From NCBI GenBank assembly GCA_028753945.1, contig JAPNXP010000004.1:434001-498000 (forward strand): DNA of 64,000 bases, in the 5' to 3' direction. Below the pieces are notes generated by a model, which did not search any database, was not told the origin of the DNA, and saw only the letters and a program-made list of their open reading frames with translations. Made by a program: the position numbers and the translations under genes. Positions 62,534 through 64,000 of the stretch are shown piece after piece (the first letter of the stretch is position 1; every line of letters starts with the position of its first letter). The stretch is from Hexactinellida sp. DTS-2022 (lineage: Eukaryota > Porifera > Hexactinellida).

Positions 62534-62728
62534 GGGAGTATGACAACTCGCATCACGACAATTCGCAACACGACAACTCGCAACACCGATAACTGGCAAC
62601 ACCGACAACTGGCAACGCGACAACTTGCAACAAATCTGATTGGACAATTAATGAACTCGTACAATGTTGGAATTGTCCGTTGCGAGTTGTCGTGTTGCGA
62701 ATTGTCGTGATGCGAGTTGTCGAACTCC
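62534..62728. mobile_element. Mini foldback element related to the MULE element ends
   Basis: 195 bp flanked by a perfect 10-bp duplication CAGAATTACT (62524-62533 and 62729-62738). The ends GGGAGTATGACAACTCGCAT and the inverse of GGAGTTCGACAACTCGCAT continue with units of GACAA(T/C)TCGCA(A/T)CAC, the same repeat theme as the terminal arrays of 15035-20611. It has no coding capacity and is probably mobilised by that transposase family. Confidence 0.82.
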
Positions 62729-64000
62729 CAGAATTACTACCCTTTGATCTTGACTTGACTATTACTATGCACTTTTAATGGTTTCTTTCTTTCTTCTACT
62801 TGACTAAATACAAACAGTTGTATACATAGAAAATGGTAATTCATTTATATTATTTATTCTACTCATCAATTTAAGAAAGTACACAAATTATAGTGTTGAT
62901 TCAAGAAATTACATACAATAATGAATATCTCTGAAATCTGAATATTAAAAAAAAAAGAATGTGAATTTTATTTCCCATGTAATTTTGCCGAGCGATTTAT
63001 TGAACTCAACAAAATTCGCGAGACGAAATTTTAAAATGCGTGCCTCAGGCTATCAACTTGGTGAAGTTATTGACATGATACATAGTCGTACTACAACTTT
63101 TTTTTACACAGTCAGCTTCAGTAATGCAATGATTATTGAGTAGAGCGATACGGTTTTTGACAGCTATTATATATATTCTCAGATTTCCCAATAGGTTATG
63201 TATTGTTAAATCCATTAAAAGGTCCTATTTTCGATGTTAGAATAATTATCTATTTGCTATACCGTTCACAATGCTATATGAATACGGGGAAGGCGGATAT
63301 GGAAATGTCAATTATATAGATAATTGAGCAAGTCAAATTCAATAAAATTTTTTAAGATACAAGTAAATATTTCCTATATATGAAATACATACTGTTTGTA
63401 TTTAGTCAAAGTAGAAGAAAGAAAGAAACCATTAAAAGTGCATAGTAATAGTTGATGAGAACTCAAGTCATGATCAAAGGGTAGTAATTCTGTCCTGTAA
63501 GGTAGTAAATCTGTGATGGTTACTAGTAATAGAGGTAGTATCCGTAGTAAGTCTGTCATGGTAGTAAAACTGTCATACAACTGGCCTAAATATCATAAAC
63601 TTGATAAACAACAACAACAAATTACTCAATTCAATCCGATTCAACTAACACATATTAGATAGGAATCCGCTTATGGAGTCATTATACAAAGTACGTTCTG
63701 TAACTGATATCCCATTGGTCAACTGACCAGCTCTTTCTTATAGGCAGATGTGTGTATTTATATATATAGTGAATAGGATAGTTAGTTACTGTTAATTTAT
63801 TGAATTGAAACTAAGAAATAATCTCAAAAGAAAAGAGACATCTGAAGTGTAATAATTATCGACATAACTATTGGCACACTAAGTAGCTAGTTAACACAGC
63901 AAGTGAGTTAAATTACATTATTTATGTACATAACAGATTATTGATATAATAATACAAAAATCTCTTGAAAATAATTAGGGTCCGTTCAAATGATAATTTG

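Larger units (their letters stand above)
59745..64000. mobile_element. Large interrupted inverted repeat (long-TIR or foldback element), runs off the window
   Basis: Left arm: 59745-59792, 60302-60660 and 62450-62830. Right arm: 63375-64000 in reverse. Matching blocks include AACGGA-CCTAATTATTTTC, TGTTAACTAGCTAC, GGTCAGTTGACCAATGGGAT, GAACGTACTTTGTATAATGA, GAATCGGATTGAATTGAG and TTTTAATGGTTTCTTTCTTT. The left arm is interrupted by a Helitron and by a 1.8-kb segment (60661-62449). The loop is about 540 bp (62831-63374). No transposase gene was seen, and the outer end of the right arm is beyond 64000. Confidence 0.72.

Noticed and set aside
1-64000. tRNA or rRNA genes
   Set aside because: I looked for tRNA B-box-like GGTTCGAATCC sequence with matching arms and for rRNA-like conserved blocks and found none. 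A dedicated covariance search would be decisive.

Overview
This is eukaryotic, AT-rich genomic DNA from an animal. The genes have GT-AG introns and metazoan architectures: EDC4/Ge-1, an ING protein with a PHD finger, a RhoGAP protein, an F-BAR protein and a NACHT-LRR immune receptor. Intronless NLR genes, the EDC4 form and this mix of transposons suggest a non-bilaterian animal, most likely a sponge. That placement is an inference.

Layout. 1-829 is the 3' end of a plus-strand gene, possibly a glycosyltransferase. 850-2540 is mobile debris: a Helitron 3' end and a decayed reverse transcriptase. 3141-21280 (minus) is a 20-exon gene that I assembled exon by exon with every splice phase agreeing. 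It encodes about 725 residues with the order F-BAR, C1, SH3, SH3, the layout of fungal Bzz1. One of its introns holds an intronless ING gene on the opposite strand (6612-7442). Its first intron holds a 5.6-kb foldback-type MULE transposon (15035-20611) carrying two convergent FLYWCH-MULE transposase genes. 25687-37077 (minus) is an eight-exon gene of about 932 residues with an Asn/Pro-rich body and a C-terminal RhoGAP domain. 40280-43552 (plus) is intronless EDC4, the decapping scaffold. 45925-49416 (minus) is an intronless NLR with tandem DED-like domains, NACHT and LRR-like repeats, interrupted by one in-frame stop codon.

50363-59222 is a decayed LTR retrotransposon invaded several times. 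It contains hAT-type MITEs and a Ginger-like DNA transposon (52730-58264) with about 200-bp terminal inverted repeats, an intron-containing integrase and a USP-like cysteine protease. That transposon is itself broken by a hAT MITE at the integrase catalytic glutamate. 59745-64000 is a large interrupted inverted repeat holding a complete 509-bp Helitron whose empty site is preserved in the opposite arm.

Introns and spacers are packed with short MITEs. They include at least eight pogo-like families with CAGT-type ends, hAT MITEs with 8-bp target duplications, and palindromic foldback elements. No tRNA, rRNA or CRISPR array was recognised. The host genes are unrelated housekeeping, signalling and immune genes and do not form a pathway. 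The F-BAR and RhoGAP proteins both plausibly act on membrane and actin dynamics.
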